This document shows, piece by piece, positions 25,200-34,817 of a stretch of DNA of 64,000 nt. A program made the position numbers and the translations under genes. The notes beneath the pieces were generated by a model. That model did no database searches. It was not told the DNA's origin and saw nothing but the letters and a program-made list of their open reading frames with translations. Positions within the stretch are counted from its first letter, which is position 1; each line of letters begins with the position of its first letter. This DNA comes from Haloferula rosea (GTDB taxonomy: Bacteria; Verrucomicrobiota; Verrucomicrobiia; Verrucomicrobiales; Akkermansiaceae), in the NCBI RefSeq assembly GCF_016595525.1, contig NZ_JAENII010000001.1:186001-250000 (forward strand), read 5' to 3'.

Positions 25200-27080
25200 C
25201 TATTTCGCCGGGCGAAGGATCATGGCATGACCGCCACCGACCGCCATTCTGGCCGGGATCACGTCGCCACGCTTCACGGACTTGGTCGTGATTTCATAGG
25301 CCTCCGGGTTCTTCACCCCATGGGAGTCCTCCGCATCCTGGTAGATCGTCGCCTCGTAGCTTTTCCCGGCCTCGAGGAAGTCGAGTTTCACTTCCAGCGT
25401 GCGCTCGTTCTGGTCGTTGACCGAGCCGACAAACCAGCTGTCGCCGCTTCGGCGGGCCGTGGTGATGTAGGTGCCTATCTTCGAATTCAAAACCCTGCTC
25501 TCGTCCCAGGTGGCGGGCATTTGCTTGAGGAATTCGAACAGGTCCGGCTTCTTCAGGTACTCCTCCGGCGCATCCGGTAGGGTGATCAAGCCGGAATAGA
25601 CGACCAACGTCCGCGCCACCTCGCTGGTCACGGTGGAAATGTAGCTGTTCTTTTTCTTGGGACCCTTCTGGCGCTCGCCGGCGTTGATGCTGCCGATCCC
25701 GAAATTGCCGTTGGCCATGTCGAGCGGGCCGATCAAGCCATTGACCATCACCATCTTCAGGAAGGTCTCGGGAGTGAAGGCTCGGCGGCTGTCTTGCTGG
25801 GCGTGGCAGTATTCCCGGGTGATCAGGTTCGGCAAGGTCCGCTCGACTCCCGCCATGGGCGCGGGGCCGTCATGGAAATTGATCACCATCCGGTGCTCCG
25901 CCGCCGCCTCCATCGCTGCCCGGGTGAAGCCGGCCCTCTTGCCCATGAAGCCGTATTTCATCCCTGAGGCACCCAGCCCCGCATAGTGGCTGAAGAGTGT
26001 CTCATCACCGAAGTTTCCCTTCTTGCGATCGTAGTAGAGCTTGATCCTCACGCCCTTCTCCTTGGCGTAGGCCATCACCTTCTCGATATCCACTTCGGGA
26101 GAGACCTCGATCTTCCCGTCCTTGGCGCTCAGGAACCAGTGATCGTCGACGGTGAAATACTCGATCCCTTGGTCGGCGCAGAAATCAATGAAGCGGAGGT
26201 AGCTTCTGGTATCGATGCCATAGACGAAGTCCCCGTTGTCGTAGCCGTGCACCCGCCAGTCCCACAAGCCCTTGCCCGGTTTGATCCAGCTGGTGTCCTC
26301 AAGCTTGCAGGGAGCGGCAAGATTGAGCGCCACCGTGTTCACCGCGAGGTTGCCGACCCGGTCGTCGAGCAGGATGACCCGCCACGGCGTCACCTGACCC
26401 CTGCCTGTGGAGGTGGCGGAGCTTGTCGAAGTGAACACCCCGGTCTTCTTGTCGTAGGTCGTGCGCATCGACTCGAAGCCGTCGGCCGAATAGATGTCCG
26501 ATTCGAACCACGCCCGGGCGCTGCCGTCGTCGCGTATTTGCACCAGCGGAACCGGCACGCCTTTCAACTCGTCACGGCGCAGCGGGCCGGAGACCCCTTG
26601 CTCGCCCCTTGGATGGTAGAACCCCTTTTCGTCGCTCAGGCGGAACTCGTTGGTGAAATTCAGCTTCTTGCCCTTGCTTTCCTCGGAAAGCACGAAGCGG
26701 AACCCAAGCCCATCGTCGAAGACCCGGCACAGCAGCGTCACCGGCATGCCATTCGCCGTCAGCGACAGATTCAGCTCCCGATGGTGGTCGCGGATCGTGC
26801 TGAACTGACCCCAGACCGGTTTCCAACTGGTGTCGTTCTCACGCAACGAGTGCTCCTTCAGCTCCATGCTGGCGTCCCTGAGGATTTCCACCTTCGAGGA
26901 TCCAACCACCGGCTTGTTGGCCTCGGACACCGAGTAGAAGAGCGCCCCGTCCTTGACCTCAAACGAGGCTGATAGGGTCCCATCCGGGGATTCCACCGTC
27001 AGCGGTTCCGCCATCGCATTCGACAGCGCGACGGCTGCCCCGAACCATAAAACTGTGTGTCTGGTCATTGTACTGATCAT
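25200..27080 (-). CDS. GH97-family glycoside hydrolase with atypical active site
   Basis: 626 residues (a second ATG lies four codons in). Signal peptide about 1-24, N-terminal beta-sandwich with SPDGTLSASF and DDGLGFRF, then a (beta/alpha)8 barrel: YFTVDDHW (308-315), KYGFMGKRAG, NFHDGPAP (401-408) and PNLITREY with Glu423. In retaining GH97 enzymes the strand before FMD-like text carries a nucleophilic Asp (VDF); here that residue is Gly377. SusB-type inverting members use Glu in the NSHE motif; here NFHD supplies Asp404. GH97 members are alpha-glucosidases or alpha-galactosidases, so this may be an inverting variant or a changed activity. It is 24 nt after one sulfatase and 22 nt before another. 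Confidence 0.88.
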   Translation of the reverse strand: MISTMTRHTVLWFGAAVALSNAMAEPLTVESPDGTLSASFEVKDGALFYSVSEANKPVVGSSKVEILRDASMELKEHSLRENDTSWKPVWGQFSTIRDHHRELNLSLTANGMPVTLLCRVFDDGLGFRFVLSEESKGKKLNFTNEFRLSDEKGFYHPRGEQGVSGPLRRDELKGVPVPLVQIRDDGSARAWFESDIYSADGFESMRTTYDKKTGVFTSTSSATSTGRGQVTPWRVILLDDRVGNLAVNTVALNLAAPCKLEDTSWIKPGKGLWDWRVHGYDNGDFVYGIDTRSYLRFIDFCADQGIEYFTVDDHWFLSAKDGKIEVSPEVDIEKVMAYAKEKGVRIKLYYDRKKGNFGDETLFSHYAGLGASGMKYGFMGKRAGFTRAAMEAAAEHRMVINFHDGPAPMAGVERTLPNLITREYCHAQQDSRRAFTPETFLKMVMVNGLIGPLDMANGNFGIGSINAGERQKGPKKKNSYISTVTSEVARTLVVYSGLITLPDAPEEYLKKPDLFEFLKQMPATWDESRVLNSKIGTYITTARRSGDSWFVGSVNDQNERTLEVKLDFLEAGKSYEATIYQDAEDSHGVKNPEAYEITTKSVKRGDVIPARMAVGGGHAMILRPAK

Positions 27081-27104
27081 GATTGAATTCTGTTTTACGG
27101 GTAG

Positions 27105-28883
27105 TTAGAGATCCTCCATCCATTCCACCTCGGTGAAGTAGGCGCCGCCGGCTCTGCCCTGCTTGTCGTAGAGATAAGTCACCAGTTCGGTTGGTCCTGC
27201 AGGTAATTCCAATTCGATGACGACCCCCTTGCTACCCGGCTCCACCGCAACCTCTTTCTCCTTTCCGGCGATTTCGACCTTCGCACGGACCGCCACGACC
27301 GGCTTGTCCGCCTCGGCCGGCCACTGGCGCAAGGTCAGCCGGTAGCGACCCGCCTGTTTCACATCGACCAGCCATGGTCCGGTCACCTTCGGCAGCTTCC
27401 TGATTGCCCCGAAGTTCCAAGGTGGGTTGCCCTTTTCCATCCGCCAATCCTGGGAACACAACGTGGTCCGTAACTCGTCGGGATTGCCGAGGTCGATGCG
27501 CACCGGCGTCATCCGTGGCGACACCCGTTCCCAGAAAGGATCATACAGCCCGCGCAGGCGCTCGACGACTTCCGGATGCTCGGCCGCGACATCCTTGCGC
27601 TGGGCCGGGTCGGCCTCGATGTCGAAAAGGAACTGGCCATTGGAATTCACCAACCGCCAGCGTTCGGTCAGCACGGTCGAGAAGGCGAGCGGTCCGGGTG
27701 GCATCGCCTTGCCATGAGCACCCCCGTGGTACTGCACCACATGATGCTTCCGATCCAGAGATTTGCCGTCGAGCAGCGGCTTCAATGAGATGCCATCTTC
27801 ATCGTAGACATCCGGAACCGGGATCCCACACAGCTCCGCAAGTGTTGGCAGCACGTCGATGTGCGCCGCAATCGTATCGATTTCCTTGCCGGCCTTGAGT
27901 CCGCCTTTCGGCCAGTGGATGAAGAAAGGCACGCGGTGGCCGCCGTCGTAGACCGACGACTTCTTGCCGCGCATCCCGGCGTTGTAACCGACCACGGCCT
28001 CGGAATCCAATCCCTTGAACTTCGCTCCCGCGGAGGTGCCGTTGTCAGTCATGAAAATCAGGATCGTGTTCTCAGCCAGACCGAGTTCGTCCAAGCGCTT
28101 GCGCAGGATCCCCATGTTGTGGTCGATGTTGGCGATCATCCCGTAGAAGTTGGGATTGGGGACGTCCTTGTTGCCTTCGTAGGGCTTCACCCATTCCGGC
28201 GGGACGTGATAGGGGCCGTGTGGCGCATTGAGCGCGAGGTAAAGGAAGAAGGGCTTCTCCCGATGGCTCTCGATGAAACGAATCCCTTCGCGAAACCAGA
28301 CATCGGTGCAGTAACCCTCGAACTTCTCGAAGGCTCCCTGCTTGTTGTCTGCGGTGGCTCGCTCGTAGGTGTCGTCGAAGTAGTTGTTGCCCCAGTAGTC
28401 CGATGCCTGACCGATTCCACCGCAACGGTGCCAGAGCACCTCTTGAAAACCCCGATCCTGTGGGCGATGCGGTGCGTTGTCCCCGAGGTGCCACTTGCCC
28501 ACCATCCCGGTCGCGTATCCCGCGTCGGCGAAAAGATGAGCCACCGTCTTTTCGTCCGGGTGCATCATCGTCCGGCCCGAGCTGGTGCGGAAGGCACCGG
28601 TGACTCCCGGATGGTTCCCGGTCATCAAGGCAGCCCGTGTCGGCGTGCAGAACGGACTCACGTGGAAGTCGGTGAAACGAACCGATTCGGCGTGGAGCTT
28701 GTCGAGTTCCGGCGTCTTCAGGATCGGGTTGCCATGACAACCCAGGTCGCCATAGCCCTGGTCATCCGTCATCACCAGAACCACGTTCGGCTTGCCGGTA
28801 GCAGCTGATTCGGGAGTCGCTGCCACGGTGGTTGCCACAACGCAGAGTCCGACAAACGCCGTCGGGATCGATTTCATGCTCAT
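27105..28883 (-). CDS. S1 family sulfatase with C-terminal beta-domain
   Basis: 592 residues, signal peptide about 1-22 (a second ATG two codons in). PNVVLVMTDDQGYGD, formylglycine motif C79-T-P-T-R83, MVGKWHLGD, FMTDNGTS and DGGHRVPFFI. After about residue 460 an extra beta-rich domain of roughly 130 residues follows, with GPWLVDVKQAGRYRLTLRQWP; such tails occur on planctomycete and verrucomicrobial sulfatases and may bind carbohydrate. It shares HGNPILKTP/RGF-x-GGIGQ features with group C (37827 and 44851) but is more distant. The next gene, GH97, begins 24 nt later. Confidence 0.93.
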   Translation of the reverse strand: MSMKSIPTAFVGLCVVATTVAATPESAATGKPNVVLVMTDDQGYGDLGCHGNPILKTPELDKLHAESVRFTDFHVSPFCTPTRAALMTGNHPGVTGAFRTSSGRTMMHPDEKTVAHLFADAGYATGMVGKWHLGDNAPHRPQDRGFQEVLWHRCGGIGQASDYWGNNYFDDTYERATADNKQGAFEKFEGYCTDVWFREGIRFIESHREKPFFLYLALNAPHGPYHVPPEWVKPYEGNKDVPNPNFYGMIANIDHNMGILRKRLDELGLAENTILIFMTDNGTSAGAKFKGLDSEAVVGYNAGMRGKKSSVYDGGHRVPFFIHWPKGGLKAGKEIDTIAAHIDVLPTLAELCGIPVPDVYDEDGISLKPLLDGKSLDRKHHVVQYHGGAHGKAMPPGPLAFSTVLTERWRLVNSNGQFLFDIEADPAQRKDVAAEHPEVVERLRGLYDPFWERVSPRMTPVRIDLGNPDELRTTLCSQDWRMEKGNPPWNFGAIRKLPKVTGPWLVDVKQAGRYRLTLRQWPAEADKPVVAVRAKVEIAGKEKEVAVEPGSKGVVIELELPAGPTELVTYLYDKQGRAGGAYFTEVEWMEDL

Positions 28884-28907
28884 GGGTTTTCGGGAAGTTT
28901 TCCAGGA

Positions 28908-30767
28908 TCAGGGTTTTCGGGTGATGGGGGAGAAGTGGCAGAAGCGGTTCTCGTCCACGACGATGAACTGGACCCGGTCGACCTCTTTCGGAACGGGAGC
29001 CGTGATTTCGTGACCGCCGCCTCCCACCGATGCCGGAACCTTGACCTGATAGGCAATCTCAGGGTCGCCGATCTTGTTGAAGTCGGTCGACTTGGCGCCC
29101 TTGCCATGCCCGGCGTCTTCTTTCGCATGGTAGAGGACCCAGGCCTCTGATGCTTTCGGTCCATCAGGATCCAGTGGAAGCATCGCCGTGGTTCCGCCCG
29201 AACCGAAGGAGACCGTCTTGAGACGTGCACTCGGAAGGGTGGCACCGTTGAAGCCGGGGTTGCGATAGGGGAGCTCCGCTCGGGTTTCTTCCAGCATCCG
29301 GTTCAGCTCCTTTGAAAGTTCCTCCACCACACTCGCGAACTCCGGATTCCCGCTCAGATCCACCTTCTCCTCGAGATCGGCAAGCTCACCGTTCTTGTAG
29401 AGCCGATAGAGCGAGTATTGCTCCGTCTCGAAGTGGCGATAGAGCTTGAAGTCTCCCTTCCGAATCGCCGCCCGCTTCTTGTTGTGCGGAAAGTGCCAGA
29501 ACAGGCTGTTGCGCTTGTTGCCCTTCTCATCGGCCACCTCACTGGCCTCGCCCTTCAGGACCGGAGTGATATCCAAGCCGCTGAGCTTTGCCTGCGCTTC
29601 AGTCGGGATGGTCGTGGCGGTGAGATTCAGGATGGTGGGGAAGAAGTCCAGTTGGTTGACCATCGTCGCCGATTCCTTGCCGGCGGGGATGCCGGGACCT
29701 GCCACCACCAGCGGCACCCGGATGCCTCCCTCATCGGAGTACTTCTTGCCGTGCTTCAGCGGGAAGTTGTCCGAGATGATCTCGCGGCCTTTGATCTCCG
29801 CGCCACCATTGTCCGAGGTGAAGAAGATGTAGGTGGTTTCAATCAGCTTCTTGCCGGGATTGCGCGGGTCATCCGTCGCTTTCAGATGGTCCATCACCCG
29901 GCCGAGACTCCAGTCGACCGAAGTCACCATGGCGGCGAAGTACGGATTCTGCTGTCCCTCCAGCGTCATGTCCCCCTTCTTCGGAGGAAACGGTTGCCCG
30001 AGCTTCTTGCAGTAGTATTCGAGCAGCTCGCCATTCCGAGTGAGGACCGGCCAGTGCACCATCCAGTGGCAGAGGTTGAGGAAAAAGGGCTCGCCCTTGC
30101 TGTCACTGATGAAATTGAGCGCCTCCTCGGTCAGCTCGTCGTAGGGATACCGGATCCCTTTCGGGAAATCCTCCGAGACCGGTGGATACCGCTTCTTGCT
30201 GAGCGGGTAGGTCCTGTCGTCCGCCGTGGCAAAATCCTTCGTCCGGTCGCCCATGCCGCGATGGAACCCACGGGTCTGGTTGAAGAATTCGAAGCCATAG
30301 GCGGAGGCGTTCAAGCCCGTGTGCCACTTGCCGTAGTGTCCGGTCCGGTAGCCATTCTTCCTCAAGGCATCGGCCAGAGTCAGGTGATCCAGATCGAAGT
30401 AGGCACCGAGAAAAGGCTCCTGAAATTCCTGATCCTTCCTCGGCTTCGGAATGCTCGCCGCGGTCACATGGGTGTAGCGGGTCTGCGCCGGATGCTGGCC
30501 GCTGAGGATCGCCGCCCGGGATGGCGCGCAGGTCGGCGCCGGAGAATAGCCTTGGGAGAAGTTCATGCCCAGCTTCGCCAGCTCGATCAGGTTCGGCGTC
30601 TCATAGGGGCAGGGATCGTCGAGGTCGTTGAGCTTCTCGACATCCTGCCAGCCGAGATCATCGACGTAGAAGATGATGATGTTGGGCTGATCCGCCGAAA
30701 CGGCGGTGGCTCCTCCGAAGAATAGGGCCGCGCAGACGGACCATCCCCATCGTGACTTCATGATCAT
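28908..30767 (-). CDS. S1 family sulfatase with C-terminal extension
   Basis: 619 residues, signal peptide about 1-25. PNIIIFYVDDLGWQD, formylglycine motif C80-A-P-S-R84, HYGKWHTGL, FTSDNGGAE and DEGGIRVPLVVAGP. A long insertion around residues 160-210 and a C-terminal beta-rich tail of about 130 residues (after LPSARLKTVSFG) distinguish it from the other sulfatases of the window. The substrate position is not deducible. It is 85 nt downstream of a GH29 gene and 24 nt upstream of the next sulfatase. Confidence 0.92.
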   Translation of the reverse strand: MIMKSRWGWSVCAALFFGGATAVSADQPNIIIFYVDDLGWQDVEKLNDLDDPCPYETPNLIELAKLGMNFSQGYSPAPTCAPSRAAILSGQHPAQTRYTHVTAASIPKPRKDQEFQEPFLGAYFDLDHLTLADALRKNGYRTGHYGKWHTGLNASAYGFEFFNQTRGFHRGMGDRTKDFATADDRTYPLSKKRYPPVSEDFPKGIRYPYDELTEEALNFISDSKGEPFFLNLCHWMVHWPVLTRNGELLEYYCKKLGQPFPPKKGDMTLEGQQNPYFAAMVTSVDWSLGRVMDHLKATDDPRNPGKKLIETTYIFFTSDNGGAEIKGREIISDNFPLKHGKKYSDEGGIRVPLVVAGPGIPAGKESATMVNQLDFFPTILNLTATTIPTEAQAKLSGLDITPVLKGEASEVADEKGNKRNSLFWHFPHNKKRAAIRKGDFKLYRHFETEQYSLYRLYKNGELADLEEKVDLSGNPEFASVVEELSKELNRMLEETRAELPYRNPGFNGATLPSARLKTVSFGSGGTTAMLPLDPDGPKASEAWVLYHAKEDAGHGKGAKSTDFNKIGDPEIAYQVKVPASVGGGGHEITAPVPKEVDRVQFIVVDENRFCHFSPITRKP

Positions 30768-30852
30768 GAGTGTGATTCAGTTTTCGAGTTTTTTTGAGAT
30801 CTTGGTGTGGCCCCATCCTCCGGCTTCCCGCATGGAACGGGTTCCGGCGACG

Positions 30853-32454
30853 CTATTTCGAGGGTCCTCTCCTTTTCCGTTCCGAGTTCCCCTCAAGGTC
30901 CACGGCCTTCGTTCCCTTGAGTGCTGAAGACGCGTCATCGACGATCACATTGGGATGATGCTGTTCGCGATCCGTCCTAATCTCGAATGACCATGCATGC
31001 TGGCTTGCTCCAGGATTCGGGGGAGGGATGATCCGCAGACCCTTTGGGGTCATCAACCAGGAGACCTTCGCATCGCAACCCAAGAGCCGGACGCCATGCA
31101 CCTGGTTCTCACTCCAGCCAGCGGTGCCGGTGATCGTGAAGGGAGAGCCAGGTGGGGTCAGCTTGATCGCATACAGCTTCGTCCCCTTGGTGGTGAAAGC
31201 CAGAGCTTCGTCCTTCTGCTCGGACACCTTCCAGTAGCGTGAGCCGTAGATGGCATCGCCGTTGATCTTGAGCCAAGCGCCCATCGCTATGAGGCGCTCG
31301 ACCTGCGGTTCGGGAATCGTGCCGTCGGCCTTGGGACCGATGTTGATCAGGAAGTTGCCGTTGCGGCTGATCACCTCGACCATCTCGTGGATGATGCTTT
31401 CGACTGACTTGTATTTGTCGTTCGCCAGATAACCGAAAGAGGTGCCGAAGGTCGTGCAGCTCTGCCACTTCGGGCCGATCACCTTGAGCTTCAAATTGTC
31501 CTTCTCGAGGCAGCCGACACCATCCGGCCAGTTGCGGTTCGCTCCCTTGTTGTTGAGGTAAACCTCCGCGCCACGCGCAGCGCCATCATTCATGAAATCC
31601 GTGATCATCAGCCGCACCTGATCATCGAAATACCGCACCTCCGGCTTCGCCTTTCCTCCACGCACATTGTTGCCGTCCCGCGTGTAGATTGGAAAATCAT
31701 CCATCCACAGGAAGTCCGGTTGATACTTCGTCTGGATCTCCTTCCAGCGAGCGACGTAGTCATCGACGAATTGCTTGCTGGTACCGAAGGGTCCATAGAG
31801 CGAGGCGGCTTCCGGGACGCGCTTGATCTCCTCACTGATGTCATCCTGTGGCACGGCATCGACAACATACTGCTTCTTCGTGAAGAACGACTGGTGGCGT
31901 TCGCGATGGTAGGAAGGTGCATACTTCAAACCCCGCTTCTTCAGCGCCGTGCCCAGATCACCGACCAGATCGCGTTTCGGCCCCTTGTCGACCGCATTCC
32001 ATGGCGTGAGATCCGAGTCCCAGTTCGCCCAGCCGTCGTGGTGCTCAGCGGTCATCACCACATACTTCGCGCCGACCTCAGCAAACAGCTGCGCCCAGGC
32101 GTCCGGGTCCCACTTCTCGGCCTTGAACTCCGGAATGATGTCCTTGTAGCCGAACTCCGGCGGCGTCGCCCCCCAGCGCTTCTTCATGTAGGGGTAGTAG
32201 TGCTTGGAGTCGGTGTAGAACAACTTCGGGACGTGCTCCGAGTAGCCGCGCCCGCCCTTGCGGTAGCCGATCACGCTGTAGGGACCCCAGTGGATGAAGA
32301 TCCCGATCTTGCCGTCGTCGAACCACGCCGGCACCGGCATCTCCTGCAGCGACTCCCAAGAGCCGTCATAGGGGGTCTTCGATGTGTCGGCTTCGGCACA
32401 GATGGGAGCGAGCGCCACCAGAAGGGACGCTAGGATACATGGACGGTTTTTCAT
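30853..32454 (-). CDS. GH29 alpha-L-fucosidase
   Basis: 533 residues with signal peptide (about 1-22). IGIFIHWGPYS, YVVMTAEHHDGWANWDS, a long barrel insertion around 185-235 and YQPDFLWMDD with the predicted nucleophile Asp252. NGNFLINIGPKADG closes the barrel, then a C-terminal beta-sandwich. The TAEHHDGWA text differs from the TKHHxGFC text of the other three fucosidases, so it probably has a different linkage preference. Gaps of 117 nt upstream and 85 nt downstream leave room for its own promoter. Confidence 0.9.
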   Translation of the reverse strand: MKNRPCILASLLVALAPICAEADTSKTPYDGSWESLQEMPVPAWFDDGKIGIFIHWGPYSVIGYRKGGRGYSEHVPKLFYTDSKHYYPYMKKRWGATPPEFGYKDIIPEFKAEKWDPDAWAQLFAEVGAKYVVMTAEHHDGWANWDSDLTPWNAVDKGPKRDLVGDLGTALKKRGLKYAPSYHRERHQSFFTKKQYVVDAVPQDDISEEIKRVPEAASLYGPFGTSKQFVDDYVARWKEIQTKYQPDFLWMDDFPIYTRDGNNVRGGKAKPEVRYFDDQVRLMITDFMNDGAARGAEVYLNNKGANRNWPDGVGCLEKDNLKLKVIGPKWQSCTTFGTSFGYLANDKYKSVESIIHEMVEVISRNGNFLINIGPKADGTIPEPQVERLIAMGAWLKINGDAIYGSRYWKVSEQKDEALAFTTKGTKLYAIKLTPPGSPFTITGTAGWSENQVHGVRLLGCDAKVSWLMTPKGLRIIPPPNPGASQHAWSFEIRTDREQHHPNVIVDDASSALKGTKAVDLEGNSERKRRGPSK

Positions 32455-32571
32455 TCTCGGTCATTTTTTGGTGATTCACAGAACTTCAAATCGAGTCGCT
32501 TGGACTGCTCCATGAGTTTCGTGAAGACATTGTTGTGGCAGGGATAAAAAACTTATGAGGGAAGGTTAGGG

Positions 32572-34731
32572 CTACCGGGCGGTCTCAACCGAAAGCTCCT
32601 GAAAGGCGGTGTTCTCGCCACCACCGGCGGCGGTGACCGGCGAAACCGCCCAGACGATCCAGCGGAAGGTTCCGAGTGATCCTCCTTCGGCGGCACGCAG
32701 GGACGCAGCGGTGAACTCGGACTTGGCCCGATCGGTCGTGTCGATCGTGCCGAGGGCGGTGAACTTGCCTAGATCCCAGCCGGGATCGGTCGTGGCATTG
32801 CTGCCGTAGATGGCCAGCTTCTGCGTACCCCGCGCTCCCTTGTAATGGTGGGACCAGCTGGTCACGGCCTGCACCGCTTTGGCCGAGCCAAGATCGATGC
32901 GGTAGGCCCCGGTGCGGACGCCATTCGGGAACACCGGACCGATGCCCGTGGCAAGGCGACCGTCGCCGAGCGACTCGAGAGGGTCGTTGGCGGTCTTCTG
33001 GTTCGCCGTGAAACGACCATCGCTCTGAGTCGGCCTCAGCTTGCGAAAGCCATCGGCATCGTCAGCCGATTCGACAAGCACCGAGGCACCCTCCATGAGG
33101 AAGGGCTTCCAGCCCGGAACGTTTGCGGCAACCGGAGTCCGATCCCGCTTGCTGCCGTTCGCTGCGGGCGGAGCAGGCGTTTCCGTGGTGGCCACGGCGT
33201 GGTCGATGATGATCTCCTGATAGAACGCTTTTGTCCGCGCGCGCAATTTCCCCAGCACCTCGGCGTGCTCGGGATTGTCGGCGAGGTTGTTCATCTCGGA
33301 AGGATCCTTCTCCAGATCGTAGAGCTCCTCGATGACCGGATCGTGCTCGTAGTAGATCAGGTACTTGTAGCGCGCGTCGGTCACGCCCCGGCAGCGGTAG
33401 GATTGGTTCTCGGCGATGAACCTTTCATTCACCTCCGCGACCTTCGGGTTCTTGCGCTGTCCGTGGAGCTTCGAGAGGAACAGGCTCTCATTGTAAACTT
33501 CCGTCCTCCAATCCGCCATGTCCTCGGTCTGGTGGAGCACCTTGGAGTAATCCCGTCCCTGCATGCGCTCGGGCACCTCGACACCGGCGAGGGAAAGGAT
33601 CGTGGGTGCCGTGTCGACCATGGAGATCAGCGCGGTCTCACGGCGTCCCCGCTTCTCCCTTGCCAAACGACCGTCGAAGACCACCAGCGGCGCCTTCATC
33701 GACTCGTCGTAGTGGATCGCCTTGTCGTAAAGCCCGTGCGAGCCGTGGAAGCGACCGTTGTCGGAAGTGTAGATGATCACGGTGTTGTCGAGCTGCCCCA
33801 TCTCCTCAAGCTTCGCCACCAGCCGGCCGACCTGCTGGTCGACGCTGTAGCCCTGCGTCGCGAAGCGCCGCACCAACCTTTGATAGAGTGCCGGCGTGGA
33901 GGTGCGGGCCTTGTGCAGCCCGACGCCACGCCAGTTGTCGAGCACCTCGGGCAGCTTGGTGTTCTTTCCCTCCACCCAGTTTTCCGGCACGCTGAAGTCG
34001 ACATCGGCGAACTCCTTGACGTGCGGCGGATACATGTCGTGATCGCTGTCGTTCTTCACCGCATAGAAGCTGACCGAGAGGCAAAACGGCTGGTCCTTCG
34101 GCTGGGTCTCGAGGAAGCGGATCATCGCATCGCCGGTCTTGAGGGTTCGCTCGTTCTTCGGCCGCTTCGGATCGAAAATTTCCTTCAGCTTGTCGTCCTC
34201 CGGCCAAGACGCGAAGTCCCCCCTGAAGTGAACCCCGTTGCCGGCGAAGAAATCGAAGTAGGGAGACAGGTGTTCCTCGAGATCGTAGCCCCTCACCTGG
34301 TCGCGGGTGTGGTAAGCCTCGTCGGTCACGGGGAAGCCGAACTTCCCAACGAAGCCGGTGCGATAGCCGGCGCCCTTCAACTTCGCTGGATAGGTGTCCT
34401 CGAAGTCCTTCTTCGGAAAGGTCAGGTTGTTGGGGTAGGTGAAGCCAACCCGGTGGTTCGAGAAGTAGCGCCCGGAGAAGATCGTGGCGCGACTCGGCAT
34501 GCAGATGGCCACCGTGTGGTAGGCCTTGTCGAAGACGACACCCTGATCGGCGAGTCGGTCGATGTTCGCGGTCCGGAACTCCGGCCGGCCATAGCAGCCG
34601 AAGCAGTCCCAACGCTGATCGTCGGTCATCAGGAAGACGATGTTCGGCTGCGACGGTCCCGCCGCCTGCGCCAGCTGCACATGGGCAGACAGACCGAGGA
34701 CGGCGAGGAAGGGGACAAGGAGGATATTCAT
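32572..34731 (-). CDS. S1 family sulfatase of a distinct subtype with discoidin-like C-terminal module
   Basis: 719 residues from the ATG at 34731, placed just before the signal peptide. PNIVFLMTDDQRWDC, formylglycine motif C77-M-P-S-R81, FVGKFGFP replacing GKWHLG, YTSDNGRF and HGLYDKAIHYDES replacing the EGGxRVP motif. The latter features recall the GlcNAc-6-sulfatase/choline-sulfatase-like branches of S1 and suggest another sulfate position. The last 165 residues form a beta-sandwich (SLGDGRL, IDLGSAKAV, FRWIVWAVSP) that is clearly homologous to the tail of the beta-helix enzyme at 34818, 86 nt upstream. The module may bind the substrate. Confidence 0.92.
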   Translation of the reverse strand: MNILLVPFLAVLGLSAHVQLAQAAGPSQPNIVFLMTDDQRWDCFGCYGRPEFRTANIDRLADQGVVFDKAYHTVAICMPSRATIFSGRYFSNHRVGFTYPNNLTFPKKDFEDTYPAKLKGAGYRTGFVGKFGFPVTDEAYHTRDQVRGYDLEEHLSPYFDFFAGNGVHFRGDFASWPEDDKLKEIFDPKRPKNERTLKTGDAMIRFLETQPKDQPFCLSVSFYAVKNDSDHDMYPPHVKEFADVDFSVPENWVEGKNTKLPEVLDNWRGVGLHKARTSTPALYQRLVRRFATQGYSVDQQVGRLVAKLEEMGQLDNTVIIYTSDNGRFHGSHGLYDKAIHYDESMKAPLVVFDGRLAREKRGRRETALISMVDTAPTILSLAGVEVPERMQGRDYSKVLHQTEDMADWRTEVYNESLFLSKLHGQRKNPKVAEVNERFIAENQSYRCRGVTDARYKYLIYYEHDPVIEELYDLEKDPSEMNNLADNPEHAEVLGKLRARTKAFYQEIIIDHAVATTETPAPPAANGSKRDRTPVAANVPGWKPFLMEGASVLVESADDADGFRKLRPTQSDGRFTANQKTANDPLESLGDGRLATGIGPVFPNGVRTGAYRIDLGSAKAVQAVTSWSHHYKGARGTQKLAIYGSNATTDPGWDLGKFTALGTIDTTDRAKSEFTAASLRAAEGGSLGTFRWIVWAVSPVTAAGGGENTAFQELSVETAR

Positions 34732-34817
34732 TCGATCATCGATGGGGCGTTCGGAGCTTCGCCACGGCTTCACGCCGCGGCGGATCGGGGTTGGTTCACG
34801 TATTTCCGGAAACCACT

